Positions 1 to 10,847 of a stretch of 64,000 bases of DNA are shown piece by piece. Each line of letters begins with the position of its first letter. Position 1 is the first letter of the stretch. Origin of the DNA: Lentinus brumalis (taxonomy: Eukaryota > Basidiomycota > Agaricomycetes > Polyporales > Polyporaceae); NCBI GenBank assembly GCA_001792895.1, contig MARA01000013.1, positions 124,001-188,000 on the forward strand, read 5' to 3'. The notes under the pieces are model-generated. The model was not told the origin of the DNA, searched no databases, and saw only the letters and a list, made by a program, of their open reading frames with translations. The translations under genes and the position numbers were made by a program.

Positions 1-280
1 TCTATGAGTCTGTGACCTGTGTATCATACATCAAACAGTACCGAGAACAGACGCGAGACGATGAAACGAAGTAGGTTTTCCTGGAGGGATTCGCTCTGGC
101 AAAGTGCAACGAGCAGGTATAGATGGAGGTAAGTAATGGTCCACGGTGAGAGATGCCATCGTATGTAACAATGTTCAATCCATAGTAAAACGTACTAGAA
201 AGCCTCACGAGCAACGCGCAGTAGTAAGTCTGTAAAGGGATATCCGCAAGAAAAGATGATCTCGCGACAGGGTACGGGTA

Positions 281-1757
281 TTATTGGGTCTTCCTCCACA
301 CCACGGCGAAAAAAGAGACAGCCAAGATGAATATTTGGGGCACCAAACCACACATATCTGTCATGAACGTGTTTCAGGCGGTGGCCTCCACATGTGTAGG
401 TGTGTGACACTCACCCAAAAGAATGCCAAATGAAGGTGCGGCCGGCCACAGCGTACGAAGGGCAGAGATTATGGGCACAAGAGATGCTGGGAACAGCACT
501 AGGGAATCGGAGACCTGGTCCATCTTCCACGCTCTTGCTGAGATGCACAGAGCGACCGCTGCAAGGCTCCACGACGCCAGAAACAGTACGACGTTGTATG
601 CCTTCACGAAGGCTGAACGCTTGAAGGTGTAATGGACAGTTTTTGCCAGACAAGGACGACCTGTCGAGGGATCGACTTGGTGCGTGTATGTGTCCACGTC
701 AAGCTCTTCCACTGCGACGAAGTTGTTCGTGGCGTCGGTGATTGAGACACCCATAATGGTGACGGACGTGTTCTTCTCAGGATTGATCGCTTGGATGTAC
801 TGTACCATTTCAAACAGTCCGGCACTGGCTGTGACCTGTGACAGGGTCAAACCGGTTCGACAATTCAGCACTACGGGCTCCTGCCCGTGACAGAGGCCCG
901 AATTTCGGCACAATTTGGGCGCGCGACAGCGCGCCGCTCCCGCGGACCGGTAAGCGCCTGAAGGACAATTTCGACAATCCTGCCGGTGACGTGTGACAGA
1001 GGCCGAAATTTCGTCAATTTCGGGCCTCTGTGACGCGTGACGTGCCGAACAGTTTGAAATGGTACAGTACGTGAGAAACTGGTAGCCGTCGAGAGGATAG
1101 TAGAATAGTTCGCTGTGACTGAGCCGACTGGGAGTGCCAATTCCCGCAATGGTGTGTGTGGTCTGGAATCGCCCGCCCGGTTGCATGCTACATATGTAGA
1201 TCGGTCAGTTTCTAAGGAGCAGATGACGTGGAAGTAAAAGCTCTCACTCAATACGGATGTTGCTTCCTAGGCGGTACGTGCTTGCAGTAGGATCGTAGGT
1301 CCCATTGGCAATGAAGGAGCCGTCGAAGCGGAAGCGGACATGGAACCAGGGCTCGGTGCATGCTGATGAATCTGAAGACGGACAGGCTTCGATCGACCAA
1401 CTCAACGTGATCGTCTCGGCTTCGGCATCAAAACGCACGAGATTGCCACGCATGACTATCTGGATGGTTACAACCGCAGTCAGAGACAGCAGGTTTGTGA
1501 AATCATTTAGTTCACTTGCTCACCGATTCTCTGACTTGATCACCGTGACCGTGCCCTCCGACGTCCCCTGACACGTGCCCTCCGACGTCCCCTGACACGT
1601 GCCCTCCGACGTACCCTGACACTTGCGTCACTGATGCCGTGCGATTGTGAGGAGCAGCATAGGCTTTGGGCCAGCTGAGTACGGAGGAGGCTGACAGCAT
1701 AAGGAGAAGAAGCTTGGGCAGTCCAGGGTTACGCGGAATGGCCGCATCTACAGACAA
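281..1757 (-). CDS. DUF4436-like multipass membrane protein, carrying a MITE in an exon
   Basis: Several minus-strand exons together resemble basidiomycete DUF4436 membrane proteins. An exon near 1244-1460 (FDAEAETITLSW, FHVRFRFDGSF) is followed by one spanning about 400-1165 with FYYPLDGYQFLTY, INPEKNTSVTIMGVS, a hydrophobic helix (VVLFLASWSLAAVALCI) and SDSLVLFPASLVPIISALRTLWP. After a GGTGAGTG donor near 410, a last exon reads CGLVPQIFILAVSFF and stops at 281. The N-terminal exon (up to the ATG at 1757) is uncertain because a 24-bp tandem repeat lies at its 3' side. A 268-bp inverted-repeat element sits inside the main exon without breaking the frame and adds about 90 codons in place of the direct TY-IQ junction. 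No GT-AG intron removes it cleanly. The family is named from remembered similarity. The function of DUF4436 proteins is unknown. Confidence 0.6.
800..1067. mobile_element. MITE copy 1 (TA target site, 268 bp)
   Basis: The element begins CTGTACCATTTCAAAC and ends with its inverted repeat GTTTGAAATGGTACAG, flanked by TA at 798-799 and 1068-1069. The interior has the palindromic GGGCGCGCGACAGCGCGCC and inverted copies of a GTGACAGAGGCC-like motif. It carries no ORF of its own. A 267-bp relative lies at 39108-39374. TA duplication and short length suggest a Tc1/mariner-type non-autonomous element (inference). With the duplicated TA it adds 270 bp, so the host reading frame is kept. Confidence 0.88.
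1549..1625. repeat. 24-bp tandem repeat, about 3 copies
   Basis: Three head-to-tail units of the type CGTGCCCTCCGACGTCCCCT followed by GACA. They lie between the first and second predicted exons of the DUF4436-like gene, probably in an intron. Confidence 0.8.
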
Positions 1758-2253
1758 ATTTCAGTACAATGATGCTGAGCCTGCCAGTGGTGGTTGTGTT
1801 TGCGTACAGATGTTCCGGGCAAATGGCTTGACGGCTGCGACAGAGAACAGTGGGATGTGAGTTCCTGAAACCATCACCATTGCGAAGTTGAACAAGAATG
1901 CGTACGTCACGAAAACCTCCCCCTGCCATTTAGTGCTGAATGGTACTAATCTGTTCGAATAGGGATAATATTCGTAGTCTTACTCAATAGTAATAATCGG
2001 CTAGGTCCCCCGTAACAATGGCACTCCAATATTACTATTGGTTACTAATTGGCGCAATTGAAGTAGCTTATATGCCCGGTCTGATCACTGATTGAGCACC
2101 CAGTTTCACGCAAGTACCGGATAACCAATGATTATTGATGCACTTCTCGTAGGGCACAAAATGCTGTCATGTCGAGCACACTAAGGTAGAGGATAGGTAG
2201 GCAATGAAGTAGTAGGACAAAGTCTTGTAGCGCGAGGAACGTGATATGCACAT

Positions 2254-2335
2254 GGAGAATGAGAGCGATGGGTGCGGAGAACGAGAGCAATGGGTGCGGA
2301 GAATGAGAGCGATGGGTGTGGAGAAGCAGAGCGAG
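2254..2335. repeat. 22-bp tandem repeat, about 3.5 copies
   Basis: Units of the type GGAGAATGAGAGCGATGGGT (plus GC) repeat about three and a half times with single-base variants. The surrounding 1758-2583 shows no gene I can support. Confidence 0.75.
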
Positions 2336-2582
2336 ACCATATGATGTGCGTGCATTGAGTCGAGAAGGCATGATATGTATGTAGAGGAATTACGAAGCCT
2401 GAGGCGAGGCATAGATCGGTCGAGGGTCGTTAGTGTCAGGATACCATTAGCAATAACAGAATGTACGTACCGCAGTCGGGACCAGGCAGGAGATTGCACA
2501 CCAGGCAGGAGACCGCAGACTACATGAGGGTTGAGACGCAGACTCGGCGGGGAATCATCAAACAGGGCAGGAGATGTAGACT

Positions 2583-2812
2583 GGGCGGAAGAGGGCGAGC
2601 TGGGCAGAAAAGGGCAAGCCGGGGGGAAGAGGGCAGGCCGGGCGGACGAGGGCAAGCCGGGCAGAAAAGGGCAAGCCGGGGGGAAGAGGGCAGGCCGGGC
2701 GGACGAGGGCAAGCCGGGCAGAAAAGGGCAAGCCGGGCAGAAAAGGGCAAGCCGGGCAGAAAAGGGCAAGCCGGGCGGACGAGGGCAGGCTGGGCGGACG
2801 AGGGCAAGCCAG
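2583..2812. repeat. 19-bp GC-rich minisatellite, about 12 copies
   Basis: About 12 head-to-tail units of GGCAGAAAAGGGCAAGCCG and variants (GGGGGAAGAGGGCAGGCCG, GGCGGACGAGGGCAAGCCG), partly arranged as a three-unit, 57-bp higher-order repeat. No unit contains a stop, so long ORFs appear in several frames on both strands. I read these as artefacts of the repeat, not genes. Confidence 0.85.
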
Positions 2813-2906
2813 GCGGTCGAGGCGTAGACCACGGAAGACCAGGTGCAATGGCGAGGAGATAGAATAGTTTGCCAGACAACGGAGAGACGATTGATGACAC
2901 TCACCT

Positions 2907-3171
2907 TATTGGCAGCCCATCCAATGTCCCTTCCAAACCTCCACCACGACCGCGAGTCCGTCGGGCACATCCCACTGTCACTGCCACAGAGTTCCGGGTT
3001 CGACAGGTCTTCACATGAGACAATACAGTCTCTTGTCTTCCAGGGCTGCAGTGGCGAGAACTCCAAGAGCAGGAAAGAGAGACCAGAGTCGGTGCCCGTG
3101 CTGAACGAAGTGATGACCAGGATACTCACCAAGCCATACATGATTGGCCAACAGTACTTCACATTCTCCAC
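2907..3171 (-). CDS. Hypothetical protein, first exon only (N-terminal membrane segment, Cys-containing)
   Basis: From the ATG at 3171 the minus strand encodes MENVKYCWPIMYGLVSILVI, a likely signal or membrane anchor. A Cys-containing stretch follows (CIVSCEDLSNPELC, SGMC), then WAANK before a good GTGAGT donor at 2906. The downstream exons cannot be placed because the minisatellite follows. The family is not recognised. A secreted or type II membrane protein is possible. Confidence 0.35.
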
Positions 3172-3183
3172 AGTAAGCTGCTA

Positions 3184-4318
3184 GCCAAAGCCATTTGGGA
3201 CATAGAAGCTCAGAGTCAGAGCAGGAGAGGAGCTGAGGAACGAGCTGAAGTGAGAGAAGTGACGTGGAGCCAGCGATGCGAAGCGCCGAGCAGGTTTAGG
3301 GCAGGCGCGTCTGTACTTTGAGATGCCCGCGTGAGTTGACTGGCCTTCAGTCCTTCACGTCCGCGTGTCCGCGTGTCCGCTCCTCGCATGCTAGCCTAGT
3401 ATGCTCACTTGCTCGCAGAAATGACACCCTTGCTAACAAGACCAACAACAATGTGAAGGTGGCGACGCGCACGCGCACCCAGCCCTTCTGCGGCCTTGCA
3501 AGTTGCCGTCCCAACATGTGGAGAAGGGAGGACGCGCGCAGTCCGCCTGATAAGTCAGTTCAGCGATGTTCCACATGTATATGATAGCTGTATAGTATTG
3601 TGCTTGGCTGACAATCAATAGTGCCTCCTTGGCAGGAGGCTTCGTCAATCGTCGTACATTCTTGATATAAGTAGCTCTACTCGATCTCCCAAGTAGAAGA
3701 GTGAGTACTGGATAGCTATCAGTTTGCGCTAACGAGTGACATTTTGCAGGGCGGTCTGCAAATATGTGACATTTAGCAACATTTAGTTCTAATTGGCAAA
3801 GGAAGGTTTTCCTGACGTACGAGATGGTTGCAAGACCTGGACGCCGCAAGATAGGATGCCAAGCTACTTCATCAATAACGACCCTGGGTTGCGGACGACT
3901 TAAATGACTCACAGCTACCCTCAACTCGACCCTGAGCTCGCAATCAGCATGAGCAGGTCATCAGCTCAAGTCTGGGTACATACGAATTGCCCTGGAGAAG
4001 CCCTTCAGTGGTCGGCTTACTGGAGCGATGGACTCGGGGAGAAGTGGCATTGAGGAGACCTGCGAGCAGGGCGAACAGGTGAAATGTGGATTCTTCGGTC
4101 GCGTCCGCGAGGAGCTACGATCGTCGTGTAAGCGGGACAAAGAAAGATCAAAGTGATTCAGTCTCGGCAACTTGCCTTCGGTAGAGGTATGATAGCAAGG
4201 AAGGCAGCTATGTTGCACTATACTGAGAATGCACTTCAGGAACGATCTTGCGTGAGGACTCACAGATGACGGCAAGCCTGTCCGAGTCGCTGTGCTGGAG
4301 GGTAAAGTAACACACCAT
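3184..4318. other. No supported gene
   Basis: ORFs here overlap, lack recognisable motifs and have no convincing chain of splice sites. Further 3' exons of the small minus-strand gene to the right could lie here, but I could not join them. Confidence 0.3.
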
Positions 4319-4525
4319 CTACGGGCATTGGTGAGGTTCAAATACGTCCCAGGTGAGGATGGTTAGACGCACCGAGACGGGTACGAACAACAGCAGCGTG
4401 CGGAGCCCTGCAAAGAATGAGTGAGAGAATCAGGAGTAGAGAAGCGTGCACTGACATATCTTTGTCACGGAATTTGTGAATCGGATGGGCTGAGAATAAT
4501 CATCAGATGTGTGCGTCTTTGCCAT
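4319..4525 (-). CDS. Small hypothetical protein (two exons)
   Basis: The ATG at 4525 opens an exon ending at 4456 with donor GTCAGT. Acceptor TTTGCAG gives a second exon from 4407 to a TAG at 4319. Joined, it encodes MAKTHTSDDYSQPIRFTNSV followed by KIWLRTLLLFVPVSVRLTIL, a membrane-like helix, and ends in HQCP. At about 53 residues it may be the N-terminus of a longer gene if a GTAGATGG donor at the stop is used. Family unknown. Confidence 0.3.
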
Positions 4526-4934
4526 TGTCAAAATCTCAGTGAAGCCTTGATATCTGGCGCTGTGGAACCGGGGACGATAGGAAGTCCAGCTAGAGGATGA
4601 CAGACAAAGAATACTTGACGAGGAGAGCGAAGGAGGAGGTGGAAGAGCACTAATGTACTGCTCAGGGGAACGGCGCAAGAGGCTGTGACTGCACTGCCTC
4701 AAGACTCCCTGCTTCGAGTTGGGGAGTCCCCCAACTCGAAGCAGCGGGTGGGAAGGAGCCTGACTCACGCTGTCATGCATGGTTTGTTGCATCGCCTCCA
4801 GGCTGAGCCTACCAGGCACAGCCTGAGCACATACACTCCTACTTAAAGATCTCGGTTGGGTGTAGGATCGTCCGTCAACCCCCCTCTCCTCATCGCAGCT
4901 GTTCAATCCTTTGCATGTCATGCGGGTACCGCGC

Positions 4935-5827
4935 ATGGAAAGACTTGTTACGTGCGGGGCCTTCGCAACCGTTGCCTTCGGCTGCCTTATCAACCGTGTT
5001 GGAGCTGTACCTGTAGCACACCCCAAGGTATGTTGTGTTTTGCAGGACCTGCTGCCTCACGTTGTCGACCAGGCCCCCAGTATCGAGAGACAAACGTCGC
5101 TCTCCTGGAGCGAAGCATACAACAGCACATCTCCAGGTGAGTCACAAGCCCTTTCTCTGCAATTCAGTCCTCAATCCACTCCAGCCCATCGTCGATTGAC
5201 GTCTATGTGTTGCCCTCAACATCCGGAGCAGACACAAAGCGCCAGCCGGACGGAGGCATCGGGATCACCATTACGCAAGACCTCTTCGGCCTAGCGAGCC
5301 TCGAGGATACCCTCGAAGTTGTCCACCCGACGAGAACACACGCTTCGATAGCCGCTGTCGATGACCCCGTATTCGCCCATTGTTCGCGCCAACATTGCAA
5401 TGCGGCGACGATGGATGGGCCAACGCACCTTGATACGCAAGGACTGGGTTTCACGAACGCGTCCGTCGTAGTCCTCGTCGGCATGTGCTGGGCACTGACG
5501 TTGTGCGTGCTCTGGCTTTCCTTGAATGAGCTGGCGAGGCAGCGACGACGGGAGGCCTTGAAAAGCCTCATGCTCAGCCAAAGCGGCACGATGTTGATCG
5601 TGCTTGGCGTGCGTGCGCTCTTCAGTGGCGGACAGAGATGCACACTACTCGTCGGTGAGCGGTCTACTGTCAATACAAATGCGAAGCGACGCTCACCGTT
5701 CTCCGAAGTAGATCACTTCGGAACCTATCCTCAAGTCATGATCATGACGTGCGTGTTGGTTTGCAACGTTGTGATCAACTCGAGAAGAGGTCAGGAAGAC
5801 GTGTCGATGTCGCACGGCGAAAAGTAG
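4935..5827 (+). CDS. Hypothetical membrane protein, exon structure unclear
   Basis: An N-terminal piece (MERLVTCGAFATVAFGCLIN) looks like a signal or membrane anchor. Another frame from about 5168 stays open to 5827, with VYVLPSTSGADTKRQPDGGI, a clear transmembrane helix (ASVVVLVGMCWALTLCVLWL) and a positively charged segment after it (ARQRRREALKSL). The two parts are in different frames. The only obvious GTGAGT..CAG intron between them is about 31 nt, shorter than usual, so the model may contain an error or a small frameshift. Family not recognised. Confidence 0.4.
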
Positions 5828-6219
5828 TGAGTAGGTGTGGACGCTGTCACCTTGCATTCGACTTACATTCCCTGTAGTGATCCGGAAGTTGCTCCTCAGA
5901 GTCGACATAACTTCCCGAGTGGAGTTGTGATGTATATACGGCGACATGGCGCAGGCATCTGAATGTTCGTAACTTAGTATGCATCGTCGCAGACCACGCT
6001 CACTTGGAAGGACTTTTTGTTGATTTCTGTACGATGTTCCGATATACCTTGGGTGATTTCCTGCCTTGCCAACATTGAGCGTTCAGTTACTGTGGCTTGA
6101 CGAAGCAATTACAATGCGATGTTCGAAACAGTTCACCTACATACGACAGACAGGGGAGCAGTTTGGTCAACAAGTTCGAACTTCGAGGCGCCGGGTCCGA
6201 GTGGCAGCGCTAAGGAGCG

Positions 6220-6605
6220 CTAGCGCGTCGACTCGACCCATGGTTCAGACCCGATGACCCGAGGAACATCGTCGCACGTGTACCAGACGATGCAGTGCAT
6301 CCACTGCATGCCAGTCGAACCACGCCGCCGAGATCTACGCCGCAGTCCTGGCAGCACGGGCAGTACCACCGCATCACCCCCGGCATCTCGTCATGGACTC
6401 CAAATACGCCGTATATGGTCTGACCATGCACTTACAGACATGGGAAAATGAGGGCGTGGTGAACTCAGTGCTGTTCCAGGCGGCCGCAGCCACTTTACGG
6501 TCTCGCACAGCAACCATTGCCTTCCGGTGGGCCAAAGGACACACCGGGTAGTTTGGAAAGGAAGCGTGGATGCTCTGGCAAAAGCGGTAGCGGCCAAACC
6601 GGCGA
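6220..6605 (+). pseudogene. Relic of a non-LTR retrotransposon RNase H domain
   Basis: In pieces the plus strand reads WFRPDDPRNIVARVPD, then after a frameshift CQSNHAAEIYAAVLAARA, HLVMDSKYAVYGLTMHLQTW, and TIAFRWAKGHTG followed by an in-frame TAG and then FGKE. This follows the RNase H order Asp/Glu/Asp of Tad-like LINEs (the Glu of AAEIYA and the Asp of VMDSK are visible). It has at least one frameshift, one nonsense codon and a scrambled end. It differs clearly from the RNase H of the LINE at 21-27 kb, so it comes from another element family. 5828-6219 holds no other gene I can support. Confidence 0.75.
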
Positions 6606-7084
6606 TCAGCTACATTGAGCTTTTCAGCATAGCCCAGAAGCAGTACGTACCGGCAGGTTCGCGTCTAAGTGCACTCACATAGCGACATGCGTACGCACAC
6701 ACCATGCGGGTGAAGGACACCCCGCAGCACCCGACCACAACGTGCATTAATGTCTTGCGGGTACTGGCCACTGTTGACGCTGCGCAGCGTCCGAAGGTCA
6801 GAGGCTGTGGAAGGCAGCTGTATGATCCTGACATCGACCACAAAGCGCGAATCGTCCTCTGTACAGGTCTCTGAACCACACGAGGATCGCTGGAGATGCA
6901 ATGACAGTACTCACGAATAACCTTTCCGCAATTTGCGCATACGGAGGGGACAAGAGCAACGCGCGGTGGACGCGATCCGGTTTCAATGGTCTCACGTCGT
7001 TCGCGCACGCCCCACCGGTGCGCTGCTTTGGTGAGTCAGGCATAACAGAGATACATACACTGCCAATGTCGAGGATACGGAAGT
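6606..7084. other. No intact gene; possible decayed BTB-gene sequence
   Basis: Minus-strand fragments such as FVVDVRIIQLPSTASDLRTL faintly recall the part of BTB proteins that reads (P)VIDVPEDSKTLRTLLRL. Frames are broken and the similarity is too weak to call. Confidence 0.25.
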
Positions 7085-7225
7085 CTCGCTCTCGGATTTG
7101 GAGGTTACTTATCCGGACTCGCCACCGAGCGCAAACATGTCGGCCAGGACCGGTGATGCTTCGATCAGGATACCCTTCCAAACATGAAAGTCGACCCCAT
7201 CAGATGTCCGAAGGATAGTATCTGT
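7085..7225 (-). pseudogene. BTB/POZ N-terminal fragment with nonsense codon
   Basis: After a TTTACAG acceptor the minus strand reads DTILRTSDGVDFHVWKGILI then EASPVLADMFALGGESG and a TAA, followed by TSKSESETS in the same frame. It matches the start of the BTB gene at 36405 almost residue for residue (TVLRTSDGVNFHVWRGILIE ... GGESSTTSKPEAES), so the TAA is a nonsense change inside the domain. No complete 5' exon or C-terminal region follows. Confidence 0.75.
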
Positions 7226-8198
7226 AAACAGTCTGTTGAGTCAGCATCACCAAACCGCGGGGCGTCCGAGGGCATGTTGTAGTCACTTACCAAGGATGTG
7301 AGCGCATAATAGGCGCCCTTCTGTCGCGGCGAAGTATGATAGCACATCGTCTGCGGTGGCGATGTATGATCGTGCAGCATCGCCGCGGATACTGTATGAT
7401 CAGACAACGTCAGCGAGGACTTCGGAATGTAACAGAAGGTAGTACGAGTATACCTTGCACAACAAGACGCTGTCCTGCGATATTCAAGCAGTCCGAGAAT
7501 TCAAAGACAGAGTCCCAAGCGAACGCGCTCGTTCGGTACGCGCATGGCTGACAACCTCGCGGTCCAGGTCGCTCGTCGCTCTCGGCCATCCCCCCACCAC
7601 CCGCTCCGCATCCTGACTCTGAGAAGCACGGATCCAACACTCTTCCCATATTCTGCAGTCCGGTGAGCGAGCTCCTCGTCGTCCTTAATCCCACCGCGCT
7701 CTTCACCCTCTCCCGTTTGCCCCATCATCCACTCCTCCTTGGTTTTGTGACCTTTGACTGCGTCTGCATCCCTGAGCAAGCTCAGTAATAGTCTCAATTC
7801 AGGCTGGTGCTCTCTCCAATACCATGCGCAGCTGCAAGCCGTGGCCAGAGGCTCTGACAGTCCGACCACGACCGTCACGGTCGACTCTGAGTCTTCCGGT
7901 CCAAGTCGGACCATCCTAGTTGGTAAGTAGTCCGACTTTGTAAATTCGGTCGACGATAGAGACGACGCGCGTCAGGGAGTCGTCACAGATACAGGCCTTG
8001 TGTTCGTGTGCACGGAGGGACTGGAAGCGGAAGCTGAGACGGTAGTGTTGAGGGCGAAGGCGAGGATGAGGACGAATTGGGAAGGCACGGAAGTTCCGAT
8101 GACGTCACGCGTTTTCGGGCCCTCGCGCTACTTAAACACGTCCGAGCCGACATGTTTCCCCCACCGTCCTTGATCTCGTACCACCACCATCCCCTTCA
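7226..8198. other. No supported gene
   Basis: Overlapping ORFs on both strands in GC-rich sequence. None carries a domain or splice chain I recognise. Confidence 0.3.
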
Positions 8199-8625
8199 AT
8201 GCTCGTCCTACTCACATGCCTGTTACCCTGGACTAGCTATCTCCTCAAAGCCTACGGAGTCCGCTCTTTGACGCTTTTGGACTTGGATGCAACGTGGTTC
8301 CAAGCGCACTGGGCACGGCTCTGCGACGTCCTAGGCAAGACTCCTCACGCAGAAGCGATTCGCGACCCGAAGCTGGCCGACCAAGTGTTACAAGAGGCAT
8401 ATCGGTGCGAAGGTTGTCGGACATACAAGGTGTCCGGATCCGAGCAGATTCGCCGCTTCACCAACTTGTTCGCAGCGGACGTCGAAAAGCGGCTGTCGAA
8501 GGTCGGTGTATCGACCGCGGTATCACGCAAACAATGCTGACTGTGTGCATGGCTAGATATCCCTTGACGATATTCCTTGCGTCGCACTCACGGGCGAGCC
8601 AGGGGTCGCTCATGACGAGGCATAG
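8199..8625 (+). pseudogene. Orphan C-terminal unit of a BTB-family protein
   Basis: From an ATG at 8199 the frame reads ATWFQAHWARLCDVLGKTPH, then IRDPKLADQVLQEAYRCEGC and VEKRLSK. It aligns with the C-termini of the BTB genes at 34864 and 36405 (VWFWQHY, DDPKL, CGNCRARV or CGFCRARV, RRLA), including the CxxC motif. As in those genes, an intron can follow RLSK; using it the protein ends ISLDDIPCVALTG and stops at 8625, otherwise at 8540. The BTB domain is missing, so this is a truncated copy or a free-standing C-terminal protein. Confidence 0.6.
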
Positions 8626-8744
8626 GTGATTGTGGCTATACCCTTCCTTCCAAGGAGATGCGTGGATTGCGTTCCCGGCGGGATAGTGCCCGAGGTAGTA
8701 TAGTTCATGGTATCCGATCCTGTGCTACCACATCATAAATGGCC

Positions 8745-10112
8745 CTATAGCTTAGCCTTGACGGACACCTTCGCCGCGTTCCCCTGGATAATCTTCGCTG
8801 CATCATTGACCATGTTCTCCACAATCACCTTCGCAGGTAGAACCTCGTGGATGAGCGCAGCGACGCGGCCGATGAGCCACGCACGGGCCTCCAACGACTT
8901 CTCGGGGTGCTCTTTGAGATCGTGCTCGATGGGAAGGATACCCTTCGACGTCAGCTCCTTGATCTCAGCCTGGCGGTTGTTGTTCCTGTACATGGCACGG
9001 CCTGTCAGCGATTTGTCCCAGTGGTATACAAGACGCGAGCCCGACGTACCAGTCATCAACGTAAGGTGTCCTGCGCACGCGCAGCGGACGACCGGTGTAG
9101 ATGAGCGTCGTGACGGCATCCTCGTAGCCCGCGCTAAGGACGGCCTCCTTGTGCGCCTTAGGCGCACCCGCCTCCGTGCTCGCGACGAAGCGCGTGCCAA
9201 CCCAGACTGCCTCCGCGCCCCAAGCCAGGTTCGCAGCGAGCCCCCGGCCGTCGTAGACGGCACCGGCACCAATGACGTACACGGGCTTGCCAGTCAAGGG
9301 GGACTTGCGCGTCTTGCAGATGTCGACGCACGCAGGGATGAGGATGGACGCGGGGATGTCGCCGGTGTGGCCTCCGCCCTCACCTGCCTGGGCGCAGATG
9401 AGATCGACGCCGGCGTCGAGTGCCTTCGTGACGTGCTTCGGGTGTCCGACCATCTGTGTGTAGCGAGGTCATCAGGCATTGCGCAGACAGAAACCTGGCG
9501 GGGTACTTACGTTCATGATGGGGATACCTGCACCGTGCAGCTTGTCAACGACCCACTTGGGGGGCACGCCGACCGCGCAGACGAACAACCTCGCCTTCTC
9601 CTCAATAATCACGTCAATGAGCTCGGGCAGCTGGCCCTTGGTGTAGTCGTACTGAAGCGGCGCGTGAGCTCTTGCTCGCCTGGCCGAAAAATCCACCCAT
9701 AGTGCGAAGCGTGTAACTCACGTTGGTCTTGCGCGCATTGCCGCCGACTTGGGGCAGGAGCAGATCAACACCAAAGGGCCCGTTCTTGTCGACGAGGTCA
9801 TCCTTGATAGCCTTGATCTACGCGCGAGTGCATGAGCAAGGCCGCATGAGGAGAGATGCGCGTGCGAGTGGTACGTACCTGCTGCCGCAGAATCTTGGGC
9901 GTGTAGCCCACACCACCAATAACACCCAGACCGCCCGCGTTCGTCACTGCCGCCGCCAGCTCAGGACCCGCCGCGACGTTCATGCCTGATGTCCCCCGGG
10001 GAGTCTCGTGAGCTCTTCACGTCATGGGCGCGAGCGTGTCGTACTCACCTGCAAGCAGGACGGGGTGCTTGATACCGAAAAGCTCGGTGACGGGAGTGGT
10101 GATTGTGGCCAT
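8745..10112 (-). CDS. Nitronate monooxygenase / 2-nitropropane dioxygenase-like flavoprotein
   Basis: Six exons (10112-10049, 9985-9879, 9817-9722, 9651-9511, 9453-9050, 8985-8745) with GT-AG introns join to about 350 codons, the usual size for this family. The protein starts MATITTPVTELFGIKHPVLL and continues with ELAAAVTNAGGLGVIGGVGY, the FMN-barrel segment AGVDLICAQAGEGGGHTGDI (with the His of the family), an FMN phosphate-binding stretch VIGAGAVYDGRGLAANLAWG, and GAEAVWVGTRFVAS. Members oxidise alkyl nitronates with O2 and FMN. No targeting peptide is apparent and a cytosolic location is inferred. The true substrate of fungal homologues is usually untested. Confidence 0.9.
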
Positions 10113-10847
10113 GGTCGTTATACAGGAACTGGGACGATGTGGGGGGACGGGAGAGATGGTGGTATATGCTTGGGCTGCGGGAGAGAGCCTTACATATGGA
10201 CCTGGAGGTCGGCACTGCCGGTCATCAGCGTTACCGACATGTGAATAGCCTATCGAGATCCAGCGCTACCCGCAGGTGTCAGACAGCCTGACTTCAGGAA
10301 GACCACAGACAAATTCGTTGTTGACAGTCTGTTCATTTACTTTTCAAGTTTACTTCCAATCAGTCGACACCGAGGACCTCGACAGCAAGCAGACACTGGC
10401 TCGCGAACGACGCGGGGTATCAACCGGTCACCCTCGGACCCCCACATCACGCGAACAAACCACATTTCAAACTTGCCCTAGGCACACCGGTATGTGGCGA
10501 ACACCGACAGCAGTTGCTCACCTGCCTTCAGTCGCTAGTCAGCAGCCAGAACGTTCACATGGGAAGAGACCGGCCGTCCCCGATCAACGGGAACGACGGT
10601 GGATTAGATAGAAGTGCTGTCCATGCGATACGATTAATCCAGAGTGCGGAGAAGTAGCAGAGACGGGCGTCCCCAGGTATATAGATGGAGTACAGCAGAG
10701 CGTCGGGAGCGAGAGTCGGACGGTGCAAATGAAACAACATGAGAAGATGCGGTTGGTAGGACGCTAGGTACGATGTCGAAGGCAGACAGGAAGGGTAGAA
10801 CGTCGTCGTGTCGTGATGGTAAAAGCCTGAGAACCCAACGATGAAAC
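10113..10847. other. Intergenic, no gene seen
   Basis: It contains the presumed promoter of the nitronate monooxygenase gene and the 3' flank of the She3-like gene. The ORFs present are unsupported. Confidence 0.4.

Noticed and set aside
800..1067. The MITE as a perfect GT-AG intron (introner-like element)
   Set aside because: GTACTG...TACAG can be drawn, but the removed length shifts the reading frame by one base, and exact restoration would need a TA-CT donor. Kept only as a question for RNA data.
2461..2862. Arg/Gly-rich repeat ORFs and their Pro/Leu-rich counterparts on the other strand
   Set aside because: They are produced by the stop-free 19-bp minisatellite. Neither strand shows a start or composition that favours coding.
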